Assembly (NCBI RefSeq): GCF_902459775.1
Contig: NZ_CABPSQ010000005.1
Span: 186,001-250,000, forward strand
Source of the DNA: Pandoraea captiosa
GTDB taxonomy: Bacteria > Pseudomonadota > Gammaproteobacteria > Burkholderiales > Burkholderiaceae
Direction: 5' to 3'
DNA: 64,000 nt
The notes below the pieces were generated by a model. It had not been told where the DNA came from. It made no database searches and saw only the letters and a program-made list of their open reading frames with translations. Position numbers and translations under genes: made by a program. This document shows, one piece after another, positions 42,387 to 52,335 of this stretch; the first letter of the stretch is position 1, and each line of letters starts with the position of its first letter.

Positions 42387-42573
42387 GCCAGACCCCCCGT
42401 CGGAAAAGGGACTACCGTGCAGTGATACGGGGCCGACGTGGCAGATCAAATGCCAATGCGCGCCGGTCGCGAGGCACAAGTCTCGGCGGCGGGCAAGGGT
42501 GGCGACTTGCAGATTGTGGCCAAATCACGCCGGCCACGGAGATGGGGAAAGGACTCGCTGCCCGGCATGGCCG

Positions 42574-42954
42574 TCAGCGCCGCACAACCTCGTTGGCGCA
42601 ATACGATGCGAGCGCCTGAAGGACCGTGTCGTCTTCGCCGACGGCCGCGCTCAGGCGCAGCGTGATGCCGGGATGCGCGCTGCGGCATGCGTCGGCGAGC
42701 ACGGGAAGATCGCGTCGGACATGCCCGCCCTGTCCCAGGAAGACCGGCACGACGCTCACGTCGTCGCAACCCTGCGAAACGAGGGCGGCCACGGCGTCGG
42801 CCAGACTGGGTGTCATCAGTTCCAGAAACGCGAGGCAGACGATGGCATCGGGGCGCTGCGCGACCACCTTGTCGCGCAGGCGCTCGAACGGCTCGGCCCA
42901 GCGCGGGTCGCGCGAGCCATGGGCGAAGAGAACGACGCCGGGTTTGCCGCTCAT
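42574..42954 (-). CDS. cbiX: CbiX/SirB-type sirohydrochlorin chelatase
   Basis: Small class II chelatase of 126 residues that inserts metal into sirohydrochlorin. It has the conserved opening GVVLFAHGSRDPRW with the metal-binding His, then CLAFLELMTPSLADAV and VVPVFLGQGGHVRRDLPVL with a second His. Two ATGs six bases apart are possible (42960 and 42954); the second sits eight bases after GAGG and was chosen. It follows lptG by a few bases on the minus strand. With cobA it would supply siroheme for sulfite reductase. The short length matches CbiX-S proteins. Confidence 0.9.
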   Translation of the reverse strand: MSGKPGVVLFAHGSRDPRWAEPFERLRDKVVAQRPDAIVCLAFLELMTPSLADAVAALVSQGCDDVSVVPVFLGQGGHVRRDLPVLADACRSAHPGITLRLSAAVGEDDTVLQALASYCANEVVRR

Positions 42955-42964
42955 CGACATGACC

Positions 42965-44104
42965 TCAATGCTTGTCTACCCAGCGCAACGCCCCGATGGC
43001 GAGCACCAGATAGAGCAACGACGGTAATGCTGCGGTGAACCACGCTGGCCACGTGTTGAGCAAACCGAGGTGCGAGAACAGATTGTTGAGCAACTGGAAG
43101 CTCATGCCGAGCATGATCCCGCCGAACACCTTCAGACCGATGGCCCCGGCGCGCGCATGCAGATAAGCGAACGGCAGGGCCAGCGCCATCATCACGAACA
43201 CCGCGAACGGATACAGCAGTTTTTGCCAGAGCGCGAGGTTGTAGCGGTCGGTGTTCTGCTGGTTTTCCTTCAGGTGGCCGATGTAGCGGTACAGGCTGCC
43301 GATGGCCATGTTGTCGGGCGACACCATCAGCACCGACAGAATCTGCGGCGTTAGCTCGGAGCGCATCTGCACGGAGTCGATATGCACCTGCTTGCTCTGC
43401 ACGAGCGCACGCAGCGGATCGCTGCTGGTGGTCGCGTCCGCCGTTGCGGTGAAGACCGTCTCGGACACGTCCGTCAACTTCCAGAAGTTCGGCGCGTCGA
43501 ACTGTCCCAGCTTGGCCAGACGCACGCTGTCGAGCCGCAACTTGTCGTCGAACTCGTAGATGCGCACATTGGCGATCGAGTTGTCCGGATTGAGGGTGCC
43601 GACGTTAATGAAGCGGGTCACGCGCTGTCCGTCCTGATCGACCGTGTCCTTGACCCAGACACCGGAACGGAAGCCTGCCGAGACCGAGCTGCCGAGCGCT
43701 TCGAGGCGGATCTTCTGCGCGAGCTGTTCGGCATTCGGCGCAATGTACTCGCCGATCACGAAGGTGATCAGCACGACCGGGAAGCCGATCTTGAGCAGGG
43801 AGCGCAGCGCCTGACCCGTTGACAGTCCGGAGACGCGGAAGATCGTGAACTCCGAGTTGCCGGCCAGTTGCGCGCACACATAGATCGCGGCAATCAGCGA
43901 GGCCACCGGAATGATCTCGTACATGCGCTGCGGGGCGAACAGCAACACGTAGGCCAGCGCATGCTGGAACCGGTAGCCGCCACGGCCGACGTCGCCGAGC
44001 TCGCTCACCAGATCGAAGAAGACGAACAGACCGACGAACGCGAGCAGAACGAAGAGGAACGCCAGGTAGATCTGGCGCGCGAAATATTTCTCGTAGACGC
44101 GCAT
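42965..44104 (-). CDS. lptG: LPS export permease LptG
   Basis: Inner-membrane permease subunit of the LptB2FG complex that extracts lipopolysaccharide for transport to the outer membrane, 379 residues. Three hydrophobic helices lie at the N-terminus (IYLAFLFVLLAFVGLFVFFD and following) and three at the C-terminus (LLYPFAVFVMMALALPFAYL and following). Between them is a periplasmic beta domain. The opening MRVYEKYFARQIY matches YjgQ/LptG. Its ATG overlaps the lptF stop (TGATG), so the two are co-translated. Confidence 0.95.
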   Translation of the reverse strand: MRVYEKYFARQIYLAFLFVLLAFVGLFVFFDLVSELGDVGRGGYRFQHALAYVLLFAPQRMYEIIPVASLIAAIYVCAQLAGNSEFTIFRVSGLSTGQALRSLLKIGFPVVLITFVIGEYIAPNAEQLAQKIRLEALGSSVSAGFRSGVWVKDTVDQDGQRVTRFINVGTLNPDNSIANVRIYEFDDKLRLDSVRLAKLGQFDAPNFWKLTDVSETVFTATADATTSSDPLRALVQSKQVHIDSVQMRSELTPQILSVLMVSPDNMAIGSLYRYIGHLKENQQNTDRYNLALWQKLLYPFAVFVMMALALPFAYLHARAGAIGLKVFGGIMLGMSFQLLNNLFSHLGLLNTWPAWFTAALPSLLYLVLAIGALRWVDKH

Positions 44105-45231
44105 CAGCGAGCCCCTCCCGATGCGCGCATCCCGTCGGATCCGTTGTTACGACGTCGGCCGAACAGGCCGCGGAAGCGCACGCGGCGCACGTAAAGCAGC
44201 ACGATGATCGCCATGGCGAGCGCGTGAAGCAGCCAGATACCGATGGCGAGCGGCAGACGCTCCTGCGCCACCCATGCCTGCGACAGGCTCAGCAGGTTGG
44301 TGTACGCGAGGTAGATGAGTACGGCCATCACAAGGTTCACGGTGCGCCCGTGCCGGGGGTTCTGATAGGCCAGCGGTACCGCGAGCAGTACCAGCGCGAG
44401 CGCGAGCAGCGGCAGGCCGACGCGCCAGACGATTTCGCCGCGGAAGATCGGATTCTGGATTTCGCGGAACAGACGCGCTGTAGGCACGCCCTTGGTCGGC
44501 GTATTGTCGGTGTCGGTGGCCGTCGGGTTGTCGATCTTGACGCCGTAGCGCTCGAACTCCATCACGCGGTAGTCGGGCTGACCCGGCACACCGTCGTAGC
44601 GGCGGCCTTTCTCCAGCACGATGTAGCGGTTACCGTCCTTGGCCGTCTCGATATGACCGTCTTTCGAGACGACGACGTTGACCTTGCCGTTCTCCGTGCC
44701 GGAGACGAAGACGTTGTGAACCTGGGTGGCGTCCCCCGAGACCGTCTCGACGAAGAACACGCGATGGCTCGCTGCGCTCTCGCGGAACTGACCGGGGGAG
44801 ATCATGGAGACGTCGTCACGCTGGGCGAAGCGCGCTTCGAGCGCCGAGATCTGCTGGTTCGCCCATGGCCACGCGACCAGCGCGCAGAACGTGACGACAG
44901 CGAGATAGGGCGCGGCAAAGCGCAACACCGGTTTGATGAAGTCGGTGATCGACAGGCCCGAGGCGAACCACACGACCATTTCGGAGTCGCGGTACCACCG
45001 GGTGAGGACGAACAGGATCGAGACGAAAAGCGTCACGATCAGAATGACGGCGAGGTAGCCGATCACGGCCAGGCCGATGAGCACGAGCACGTCGCGCGGA
45101 TCGGCTTTCCCCGACGCGGCGAAGCCCAGGATGCGGATCATCATGGTGGTGAGCATGACGGTGATCAGCACCATGAAGACGGCCCCGGCGGTGTAGTTCA
45201 GCTCGCGCTGCAGGGAACGCTGAAAAATCAT
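44104..45231 (-). CDS. lptF: LPS export permease LptF
   Basis: Partner permease of LptG, 375 residues. It starts MIFQRSLQRELNYTAGAVFM, the family N-terminus, with helices AVFMVLITVMLTTMMIRILG and YLAVILIVTLFVSILFVLTR. A periplasmic beta domain follows, with three C-terminal helices near LPLLALALVLLAVPLAYQNP. The start at 45231 was chosen because an open frame extending to 45711 runs over the divergent pepA gene. The last ~25 residues are Arg/Gly-rich. lptF-lptG-cbiX form one minus-strand unit divergent from pepA, with 91 bp between. Confidence 0.95.
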   Translation of the reverse strand: MIFQRSLQRELNYTAGAVFMVLITVMLTTMMIRILGFAASGKADPRDVLVLIGLAVIGYLAVILIVTLFVSILFVLTRWYRDSEMVVWFASGLSITDFIKPVLRFAAPYLAVVTFCALVAWPWANQQISALEARFAQRDDVSMISPGQFRESAASHRVFFVETVSGDATQVHNVFVSGTENGKVNVVVSKDGHIETAKDGNRYIVLEKGRRYDGVPGQPDYRVMEFERYGVKIDNPTATDTDNTPTKGVPTARLFREIQNPIFRGEIVWRVGLPLLALALVLLAVPLAYQNPRHGRTVNLVMAVLIYLAYTNLLSLSQAWVAQERLPLAIGIWLLHALAMAIIVLLYVRRVRFRGLFGRRRNNGSDGMRASGGAR

Positions 45232-45322
45232 GTGATGACGGTTGGGGTGCTCTCGCGGTTGGGCGAGCGCGGAAAAAAGCGGATAATTGCGGCTCGTACG
45301 AATTTTACCCGAGGAAAGCGCG

Positions 45323-46834
45323 ATGGACTTTAGCACAAAAGCCTTCGATTCGACCAAGGCGGGCCAGGCCGGTCTCGCCAACGCAAAGACCGAATGTCTG
45401 GTGGTGGGTGTGTTCGAGCAGCAGCCGCTCGCAGGACTCGCCAAGGCGCTCGACGCGGCGAGCAAGGGCCTGCTCGCACGCATGGTCAAGCGTGGCGAAC
45501 TCGATGGCAAGCTCGGCAGCACCCTGATGCTGCACGAGGTCGCCGGCTGGAGCCCGGCACGTGTGCTGTTCGTCGGTCTCGGTCGCGAAGACCAACTCTC
45601 GCAGAAGCAATTCAACGAAGCGTCCCGTGCCGCCGTGCGCGCCGTGCTGGCCTCGCGCGCCACGGATGCCCTCTGGACGCTGCCGCAAGCCAAAATCGTC
45701 AAGCAGGACACCGCATGGGCCGTGCGCGCATCGGTACTGGCCCTGCGCGATGCGACCTACCGCTTCACGCAAATGAAGAGCAAGGTCGACGCCGCCAGCA
45801 CGGTGCTGCGCAAGGTCGTCTTCTCTGTCTCCCCGGAAGATCTGAAGGCCGCCAAGCTGGCCGCGAAGCAAGGCGAAGCCATTGCCAACGGCATGGCGCT
45901 CACCAAGGATCTCGGCAACCTGCCGGGCAACGTATGCACGCCGACCTACCTGGCGGACACGGCTCGCAAGCTGGCCCGCGAATTCAAGCTCAAGTCGGAA
46001 ATCCTCGGACCGAAGCAGATCGAGGCGCTCAAGATGGGGTCGTTCCTGTCGGTCGCCCGTGGCTCGGTACAGCCGCCGCAGTTCATCGTCCTCAAATATG
46101 AAGGCGGCGGCGCCAAGCAGGCGCCGATCGTGCTCGTAGGCAAGGGCGTGACGTTCGACACGGGCGGCATCTCGCTCAAGCCGGGCGAGGGCATGGACGA
46201 GATGAAATACGACATGTGCGGCGCCGGTTCGGTGTTCGGCACGATCCGTGCGGTGGCCGAGATGGGCCTCAAGCTCAATGTCATCGCGATCGTGCCGGCC
46301 ACGGAGAACATGCCGAGCGGTCAGGCGACGAAGCCGGGCGACGTGGTCACGAGCATGTCCGGCCAGACGATCGAAGTGCTCAACACCGATGCCGAAGGCC
46401 GTCTGATCCTGTGCGACGCGCTCACGTACGCGGAACGCTTCCACCCGGCCGCAGTGATCGACGTCGCCACGCTCACCGGCGCTTGCATCATCGCGCTCGG
46501 CCACGTGAACTCCGGCTTGTTCTCGAAGAGCGATGCACTGGCCGACGAACTGCTGGCGGCCGGTCGCACGACGGGCGACACGGCGTGGCGTCTGCCGGTC
46601 GAAGACGAGTATCAGGAACAGCTCAAGTCGAACTTTGCCGATGTGGCGAACATTGGCGGACGCCCGGCCGGTAGCGTGACGGCGGCATGCTTCCTGGCGC
46701 GCTTTACCGAGAAATACGAGTGGGCGCACCTGGACATCGCCGGCACGGCGTGGAAGAGCGGCGCCGCCAAGGGCGCAACGGGCCGTCCGGTGCCGTTGCT
46801 CACGCAGTTCCTGATCGATCGCGAAGCCCGGTGA
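45323..46834 (+). CDS. pepA: Leucyl aminopeptidase PepA
   Basis: Cytosolic M17 metallo-aminopeptidase of 503 residues. The metal-binding and catalytic motifs are [20 protein letters not shown] (Lys and Asp ligands), [13 protein letters not shown] and [14 protein letters not shown], the family signature. In E. coli PepA also binds DNA as a recombination accessory and regulator; whether it does here is unknown. The ATG at 45323 follows GAGGAAAG. Its stop overlaps the holC start (GTGA). Confidence 0.97.
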   Translation: MDFSTKAFDSTKAGQAGLANAKTECLVVGVFEQQPLAGLAKALDAASKGLLARMVKRGELDGKLGSTLMLHEVAGWSPARVLFVGLGREDQLSQKQFNEASRAAVRAVLASRATDALWTLPQAKIVKQDTAWAVRASVLALRDATYRFTQMKSKVDAASTVLRKVVFSVSPEDLKAAKLAAKQGEAIANGMALTKDLGNLPGNVCTPTYLADTARKLAREFKLKSEILGPKQIEALKMGSFLSVARGSVQPPQFIVLKYEGGGAKQAPIVLVGKGVTFDTGGISLKPGEGMDEMKYDMCGAGSVFGTIRAVAEMGLKLNVIAIVPATENMPSGQATKPGDVVTSMSGQTIEVLNTDAEGRLILCDALTYAERFHPAAVIDVATLTGACIIALGHVNSGLFSKSDALADELLAAGRTTGDTAWRLPVEDEYQEQLKSNFADVANIGGRPAGSVTAACFLARFTEKYEWAHLDIAGTAWKSGAAKGATGRPVPLLTQFLIDREAR

Positions 46835-47247
46835 CCCGCGTCGACTTTCACACCCATGTGGCGAACCGGCTCGAATATGCGTGCCGGTTCGCGCGCAAGG
46901 TCTACGGGGCCGGCCAGACGCTCGTGGTCGTGGCCGAGCCCGACGTGCTGCGCGCGTTCGACCAGACGTTGTGGACGTTCTCGCCGCTGGAGTTCGTGCC
47001 CCATTGCTTCACCGGCGACCCGCTTGCCGCAAAGACGCCCGTCGTGCTCGCGGCGCCCGACGAGGAGGCGCAGCATCATCAGGTGCTGCTCAATCTCGCC
47101 GGCAGCGTGCCGACGCACTTTGCGCGCTTTGAACGGGTCGTGGAGATCATTGGCGACTCGCCCGAAGACTTGTCGGGGGCGCGCGAGCGTTATCGCTTCT
47201 ACCGTGATCGCGGCTACACGCTGAACAACTACGACCAACGAGGTTGA
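46831..47247 (+). CDS. holC: DNA polymerase III chi subunit, HolC
   Basis: Clamp-loader accessory subunit of 138 residues that links the replisome to SSB. The N-terminus [20 protein letters not shown] and [20 protein letters not shown], plus the later [12 protein letters not shown], fit the beta-proteobacterial chi family. The best start is the GTG at 46831, which overlaps the pepA stop by 4 bp; no ATG in this frame gives the family N-terminus. The pepA-holC order is widely conserved. Confidence 0.92.
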   Translation: MTRVDFHTHVANRLEYACRFARKVYGAGQTLVVVAEPDVLRAFDQTLWTFSPLEFVPHCFTGDPLAAKTPVVLAAPDEEAQHHQVLLNLAGSVPTHFARFERVVEIIGDSPEDLSGARERYRFYRDRGYTLNNYDQRG

Positions 47248-47249
47248 CC

Positions 47250-47618
47250 GTGACGAACGAGCCCGAGCGCAACGACCCCGGCATTCCCACGCTGACCGAA
47301 GTGCTTGCGACGGGGGAGGTCGCGCCGCCCGAAGCGTCGGCAGACGAGGCCGCAACGGCCAACGGGGACGAGCGGGGTGTGCCGGCAGACGTCGCGGTCT
47401 TTGCCGAGCGCGTGAGCGCCCGGCTCACGCTGCAACTGGCCGACGAGATTACGACGATGGTGGAGCGCCGTTGTCACGACGCATTGATCGATCAGACGTC
47501 CTGGCTCGTGCAACTGATCGGCAAGCAGGTCGCCGATGCCTTGCAGGCCCAACTTCCCGACCGTATCCGTCAGGCGGTCATCGAAGAGGTCGCGAAGCAG
47601 GTGCGCAGTCAGGGATGA
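47250..47618 (+). CDS. DUF2486-like hypothetical protein
   Basis: Acidic protein of 122 residues. The N-terminus has the short conserved segment PGIPTLTEVLATGEV seen in DUF2486 proteins of Burkholderiales, a disordered Ala/Glu-rich stretch follows, and the C-terminal half is helical (RVSARLTLQLADEITTMVER). The GTG at 47250, just after the holC stop and six bases beyond a GAGG, was preferred to a TTG at 47244. It is probably co-transcribed with pepA and holC. Role unknown. Confidence 0.8.
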   Translation: MTNEPERNDPGIPTLTEVLATGEVAPPEASADEAATANGDERGVPADVAVFAERVSARLTLQLADEITTMVERRCHDALIDQTSWLVQLIGKQVADALQAQLPDRIRQAVIEEVAKQVRSQG

Positions 47619-47693
47619 CGGAAGCTGAGGCGATGCCCTTTCCGGGGGGCGGCGTCAGGCGCGACGGCATGAGGCACGACGCCGGTAGCCGTT

Positions 47694-48089
47694 TCAGGAG
47701 CGCGAGGGTCGCGCCATTCCCAGAATCCATTCAGCCAGCCGATTGGCCTCGCCTGGGGCGAGTTGCAGGCTCGCGGGCATCGGAATCTTTCCCCATTTGC
47801 CCTGGCTGCCGTCCGTAATGGCGCGCGCAAGTTCGTCGGCCGCACCGGGCTGCCCGGCATAGCGCTTCGCGATGTCGCGGTAGGACGGTGCGAGCAACGT
47901 CCGGTCGGGGGCGTGGCACGTCATGCAGTTGCGCGAGCGCGCGAGCTTTTCCATCGCCCGCGCGTCCGGCACGTCGGACGCGGGCGCGGATTGTGCGAAG
48001 ACCGCGCCTGACGCAAACGTCAGACACATCAGACACATCAGACGTGCGCTCAGCATCGTCCTGCCGTGGACGCCGGCCAATCCCTTCAT
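47694..48089 (-). CDS. Small periplasmic c-type cytochrome
   Basis: Monohaem cytochrome c of 131 residues including a signal peptide (LSARLMCLMCLTFASGAVFA, cleavage near FAQS). The haem-binding site is CMTCH and the probable axial Met lies in KIPMPAS. The size and the ending AEWILGM match class I cytochromes of the c-551/c-552 type that carry electrons in the periplasm. The ATG at 48089 follows GGGGAG. It is convergent with the DUF2486 gene. The signal-peptide DNA contains GACACATCAGACACATCAGA-like repeats. Confidence 0.93.
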   Translation of the reverse strand: MKGLAGVHGRTMLSARLMCLMCLTFASGAVFAQSAPASDVPDARAMEKLARSRNCMTCHAPDRTLLAPSYRDIAKRYAGQPGAADELARAITDGSQGKWGKIPMPASLQLAPGEANRLAEWILGMARPSRS

Positions 48090-48224
48090 TCGATACTCCC
48101 CGACCGTTGATGGAATTCCTGTGCGACGCACCGCGGACGTCTGTAGGCGACGACTTCAGGCAGGTGCATCGACGCGCCATTATACGGCGACGCAGAACCT
48201 TGCTGCCGCGTCATGCCGACGCAT

Positions 48225-48264
48225 GAAAAAACGGCACGCCCGCCGGAGATGCGGCGCGTGCCGT
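48225..48264 (-). terminator. Rho-independent terminator after the first ilvD
   Basis: Read on the minus strand, ACGGCACGC pairs with GCGTGCCGT (9 bp), an inner CCGC/GCGG extends the stem with one bulge, and six T residues follow (A6 at 48225-48230 on the plus strand). It lies about 100 bp after the ilvD stop and upstream of the cytochrome gene. This is a textbook structure. Confidence 0.85.
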
Positions 48265-48361
48265 GTTGGATTCGGCGGCCTTCGTGGCGATCGAGTGATC
48301 GTGCGGCCGCGCGGCCGTACGTTCGATCTCAGCCCGTCCTTAGCCTGTCCTCAGCCGGTCC

Positions 48362-50035
48362 TTAGCCTGTCGATCCGCCCTTGTTGGCCGGTTGCGCGAG
48401 GGCGGCGTACTTGGCCAGCACCCCCCGTGTGTAGCGCGGTGCCGGCGCCTTCCAGGCGGCGCGGCGGCGGGCGAGTTCATCGTCGGCCACGTTCAGTTGC
48501 AGCAGCAGTTTGTGCGCGTCGATGGTGATCGAGTCGCCTTCCTGAACCAGCGCAATGGTGCCGCCGACGAACGCCTCGGGCGCCACGTGGCCGACCACCA
48601 TGCCCCACGTTCCGCCGGAGAAGCGGCCGTCGGTAATGAAGCCGACCGACTCGCCAAGCCCCTTGCCGATGATCGCCGAGGTGGGCGCGAGCATCTCCGG
48701 CATGCCGGGGCCGCCCTTGGGACCGAGATAGCGCAGCACCAGAATGTCGCCTGCCTGAATCTTGTCGCTGAGAATGGCCTCCATGGCGCTTTGTTCGTCG
48801 TCGAACACGCGCGCCGGTCCAGTGATCACCGGATTCTTCAGCCCGGTGATCTTCGCCACCGCACCGTCTTCGGCCAGATTGCCCTTGAGAATCGCGAGAT
48901 GGCCTTCCTTGTACAGCGCCTTTTCGATGGGAAAGATCACCTGTTGATCGGCGCGGGGCACCGACGGCACGTCCTTGAGTTCTTCGGCAAGGGTGCGCCC
49001 GGTGATGGTCATGCAGTCGCCGTGAAGCAGGCCGGCGTCGAGCAGAATCTTGAGCACTTGCGGAATACCGCCTGCCTTGTGCAGATCCGTCGCCACGTAT
49101 TTGCCCGATGGCTTCAGATCGCAGATGACCGGCACGCGTGCACGAATGCGCTCGAAGTCTTCGATGTTCCATTGGACGTCGGCGGCATGCGCAATGGCGA
49201 GATAGTGCAGCACGGCGTTGGTCGAGCCGCCCGTGGCCATGATCAGCGCGACGGCATTCTCGATGGACTTGCGCGTGATGATGTCGCGCGGTTTGAGATC
49301 TTTCTTCACGGCTTCGATCAGCACGCGAGCCGATTCTGCGGCGGAGTCGACTTTCTCCTGATCCGGATTCGCCATCGTCGACGAGTAGAGCAGGGACATG
49401 CCCAGCGCCTCGAACGACGAACTCATCGTGTTGGCCGTGTACATGCCGCCGCAGGAGCCGGTCGACGGGCAGGCATTTTTCTCGATGCCCTTGAAGTCCG
49501 CCTCGGTCATGCGTCCGGCGGTGAACTCGCCCACGGCTTCGAACGAGGAGACGATGGTGAGGTCCTTGCCTTTCCAGTTGCCCGGCTTGATGGTGCCGCC
49601 GTAGACGTAGATGCCCGGCACGTTGATACGCGCGAGCGCAATCATGCCCCCGGGCATGTTCTTGTCGCAGCCCCCGATGACGACCACGCCGTCCATCCAC
49701 TGGCCCTGCACGGCCGTCTCGATACAGTCGGCGATCACCTCGCGCGAGACGAGCGAATATTTCATGCCCTCGGTGCCCATGGACATGCCGTCGGAAATGG
49801 TGGGCGTGCCGAACGTCTGCGGGTTGGCCTGATGGGTCTTGATGGCGTCGACCGCGGCGTCGGTCAGACGCTGCAGCCCCGCATTGCACGGAGTGATCGT
49901 CGAATGGCCGTTGGCCACGCCGATCATCGGGTTGTCGAAGTCTTCTTCCTTGTAGCCCAACGCGTAGTACATCGAGCGGTTGGGCGAGCGTGCCACGCCT
50001 TGCGTGACGTTGCGCGAACGACGGTTGAATGCCAT
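48362..50035 (-). CDS. ilvD: Dihydroxy-acid dehydratase, three-Cys ([2Fe-2S]-type) form
   Basis: Enzyme of 557 residues in branched-chain amino-acid synthesis: it dehydrates 2,3-dihydroxy-3-methylbutanoate or -pentanoate to the 2-oxo acid. All three cluster cysteines of the oxygen-stable [2Fe-2S] DHADs are visible: [19 protein letters not shown] and [18 protein letters not shown]. The ATG at 50035 has AAGGAG upstream. A second, different ilvD lies just upstream on the same strand with 204 bp between, containing a run of nine G residues (50142-50150). The family also includes sugar-acid dehydratases, but length and motifs favour DHAD. Confidence 0.93.
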   Translation of the reverse strand: MAFNRRSRNVTQGVARSPNRSMYYALGYKEEDFDNPMIGVANGHSTITPCNAGLQRLTDAAVDAIKTHQANPQTFGTPTISDGMSMGTEGMKYSLVSREVIADCIETAVQGQWMDGVVVIGGCDKNMPGGMIALARINVPGIYVYGGTIKPGNWKGKDLTIVSSFEAVGEFTAGRMTEADFKGIEKNACPSTGSCGGMYTANTMSSSFEALGMSLLYSSTMANPDQEKVDSAAESARVLIEAVKKDLKPRDIITRKSIENAVALIMATGGSTNAVLHYLAIAHAADVQWNIEDFERIRARVPVICDLKPSGKYVATDLHKAGGIPQVLKILLDAGLLHGDCMTITGRTLAEELKDVPSVPRADQQVIFPIEKALYKEGHLAILKGNLAEDGAVAKITGLKNPVITGPARVFDDEQSAMEAILSDKIQAGDILVLRYLGPKGGPGMPEMLAPTSAIIGKGLGESVGFITDGRFSGGTWGMVVGHVAPEAFVGGTIALVQEGDSITIDAHKLLLQLNVADDELARRRAAWKAPAPRYTRGVLAKYAALAQPANKGGSTG

Positions 50036-50239
50036 GACGTCTCTCTCCTTGTGGGGATGGGCCACGCCACGGGCTGTCGCAGCGTCGCACACAGGCGATG
50101 TTGTATCACGCTGGTTTGCCGGCGGCACCCCCGAAAAATCCGGGGGGGGGCCGCCCCATGTCATTGCTTTTCGACTGCGCGGGGGCGACACCTTCGCGAG
50201 GCGCCGCTCCCGGTACGACTTTCGACTGCGAGCGGCGCT

Positions 50240-52108
50240 TTAGCCGCGCTTGCCGAGCTTCAACTGCGACAGATCGCGCACGGCGCCACGGTCGGCCGAG
50301 GTCGCCAGCGCGGCGTAGGCTTGCAGCGCCTGCGACACCACGCGCTCCCGGTTGAGCGGTTGCCATGCCGCGTCGCCACGGGCTTCCATCGCGGCGCGGC
50401 GGCGGGCGAGTTCTTCGTCCGACACGGCCAGATGCATCTTGCGCTGGGTGATGTCGATCTCGATCACGTCACCGTCTTCCACCAGGCCGATGGTGCCGCC
50501 TTCGGCCGCTTCGGGCGAAGCGTGACCGATCACCAGCCCCGACGAACCGCCGGAGAAACGACCATCCGTGAACAGGGCACACGTCTTGCCCAGGCCCTTC
50601 GACTTCAGATACGACGTCGGGTACAGCATTTCCTGCATGCCCGGGCCGCCCTTCGGGCCTTCGTAACGGATCACGACGACGTCGCCCGGCTGGACCTTGT
50701 CGCCCAGAATGCCTTCCACGGCATCGTCCTGGCTCTCGAACACGCGCGCGCGGCCGGTGAAGACCCACTGCGATTCGTCCACGCCGGCCGTCTTCACGAT
50801 GCAACCCTTTTCGGCGAGGTTGCCGTACAGCACGGCAAGACCGCCGTCCTTCGTGTAGGCGTGTTCCTTGTCGCGGATGCAGCCGACTTCGCGGTTCAGG
50901 TCGAGCGACGGGTAGGTCGACGACTGGCTGAAGGCGATGGTCGTGGGCACGCCGCCCGGGGCGGCGCTGTAGAAGGTTTGCGCGCGGTCGTTGGCGCTGT
51001 CCTTCACGTCCCACTTGGCGATGGCTTCACCGAGGGTGCCGCTGTGCACGTTGCCGCACGACGTGTCGAGCAGGCCGCCGCGGGCGAGTTCACCCAGAAT
51101 GCCGATGATGCCGCCGGCGCGGTGCACGTCTTCGATGTGGTACTTGTCGGTCGCCGGGGCGGCCTTGCACAGACAGGGCACGTTGCGCGAGATGCGGTCG
51201 ATGTCGGCCATCTTGAAGTCGACGCCGGCTTCCTGCGCGGCGGCGAGCAGGTGCAGCACGGTGTTGGTCGAGCCGCCCATGGCGACGTCGAGCGCCATGG
51301 CGTTTTCGAACGCCGCCTTGGTGGCGATGTTGCGCGGCAGGACCGAGGCGTCATCTTCCTGATAGTAGCGACGGCACAGGTCGACCACGAGACGCCCGGC
51401 CTGTTCGAACAGGCCGCGACGCCAGGCGTGCGTGGCGACGATGGTGCCGTTGCCCGGCAGCGCCAGACCGATGGCTTCGGTCAGGCAGTTCATCGAGTTG
51501 GCGGTAAACATGCCCGAGCACGAACCGCACGTCGGGCAGGCGCTGCGCTCGACTTCGGCGACTTCGGCGTCGCTGATCTTCGGGTCGGCGGCCTTGATCA
51601 TGGCGTCGATCAGGTCGATCTTCGCGATCACCTGTCCGTCGCCCGACTTGACCTTGCCCGCTTCCATCGGTCCGCCCGAGACGAACACGACCGGAATGTT
51701 CAGGCGCATGGCGGCCATGAGCATGCCCGGGGTGATCTTGTCGCAGTTGGAGATGCAGACCATGGCGTCGGCGCAGTGCGCATTGACCATGTACTCGACC
51801 GAGTCGGCGATCAACTCGCGCGAGGGCAGCGAGTACAGCATGCCGCCGTGACCCATGGCGATGCCGTCGTCCACGGCGATGGTGTTGAATTCCTTGGCCA
51901 CGCCGCCGGCCGCTTCGATCTCCTTGGCCACGATGGCGCCCAGATCGCGCAGGTGCACGTGACCCGGCACGAATTGCGTGAACGAGTTCACGACGGCAAT
52001 GATCGGCTTGCCGAAGTCGGCGTCGGTCATGCCGGTGGCGCGCCAAAGGGCGCGGGCGCCGGCCATGTTGCGGCCGTGGGTCGAGGTGCGGGAACGGTAT
52101 TGAGGCAT
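50240..52108 (-). CDS. ilvD: Dihydroxy-acid dehydratase, E. coli-like form
   Basis: Protein of 622 residues resembling E. coli IlvD from [20 protein letters not shown] onward. In place of the first cluster Cys it has [17 protein letters not shown], as in the E. coli enzyme, while SNCDKITPG and [19 protein letters not shown] are present. The E. coli type carries an oxygen-labile [4Fe-4S] cluster. It shares the reaction with the enzyme at 48362 but belongs to another subgroup. It is divergent from the LysR gene at 52336 across 227 bp with paired inverted repeats, so LysR control is likely (inference). Confidence 0.93.
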   Translation of the reverse strand: MPQYRSRTSTHGRNMAGARALWRATGMTDADFGKPIIAVVNSFTQFVPGHVHLRDLGAIVAKEIEAAGGVAKEFNTIAVDDGIAMGHGGMLYSLPSRELIADSVEYMVNAHCADAMVCISNCDKITPGMLMAAMRLNIPVVFVSGGPMEAGKVKSGDGQVIAKIDLIDAMIKAADPKISDAEVAEVERSACPTCGSCSGMFTANSMNCLTEAIGLALPGNGTIVATHAWRRGLFEQAGRLVVDLCRRYYQEDDASVLPRNIATKAAFENAMALDVAMGGSTNTVLHLLAAAQEAGVDFKMADIDRISRNVPCLCKAAPATDKYHIEDVHRAGGIIGILGELARGGLLDTSCGNVHSGTLGEAIAKWDVKDSANDRAQTFYSAAPGGVPTTIAFSQSSTYPSLDLNREVGCIRDKEHAYTKDGGLAVLYGNLAEKGCIVKTAGVDESQWVFTGRARVFESQDDAVEGILGDKVQPGDVVVIRYEGPKGGPGMQEMLYPTSYLKSKGLGKTCALFTDGRFSGGSSGLVIGHASPEAAEGGTIGLVEDGDVIEIDITQRKMHLAVSDEELARRRAAMEARGDAAWQPLNRERVVSQALQAYAALATSADRGAVRDLSQLKLGKRG

Positions 52109-52294
52109 GGTCGTGTCTGAAACGCTGCTTGTGGGATGAACGAAATCCGGGGCCGTGTGGCACTTTCGAGTGCCATTTGCCGATCCGTCCCACGCGGCGC
52201 GACATGCGCGACATGAGCGACAAGCGCGTCCTGCGCAGACGGATCCGGCTCGATTTGGCCGGACGTCAAGATTCGTCTTTCCTTGAATGCTTGT

Positions 52295-52323
52295 CAAATA
52301 TATTATTTGACTCGAATTGAGTC
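52295..52323. promoter_or_regulatory. Two adjoining inverted repeats between ilvD and the LysR gene
   Basis: CAAATA-TAT-TATTTG (52295-52309) and GACTC-GAATT-GAGTC (52309-52323) are perfect inverted repeats sharing one base. They end 12 bp before the LysR start codon. Position and symmetry fit an autoregulatory LysR operator that also serves the divergent ilvD promoter. Not tested. Confidence 0.5.
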
Positions 52324-52335
52324 GAAAAACATATC

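Noticed and set aside
50142-50150. G9 tract between the two ilvD genes as a phase-variation site
   Set aside because: It is intergenic, about 100 bp upstream of the downstream ilvD start and not clearly in a promoter; no surface gene is involved.
48392-52120. A 1242-codon open frame on the plus strand opposite both ilvD genes
   Set aside because: It runs antisense through two clear dihydroxy-acid dehydratases and their gap; its product is Arg/His/Gly-rich with no domain, the usual shadow of GC-rich codon use.
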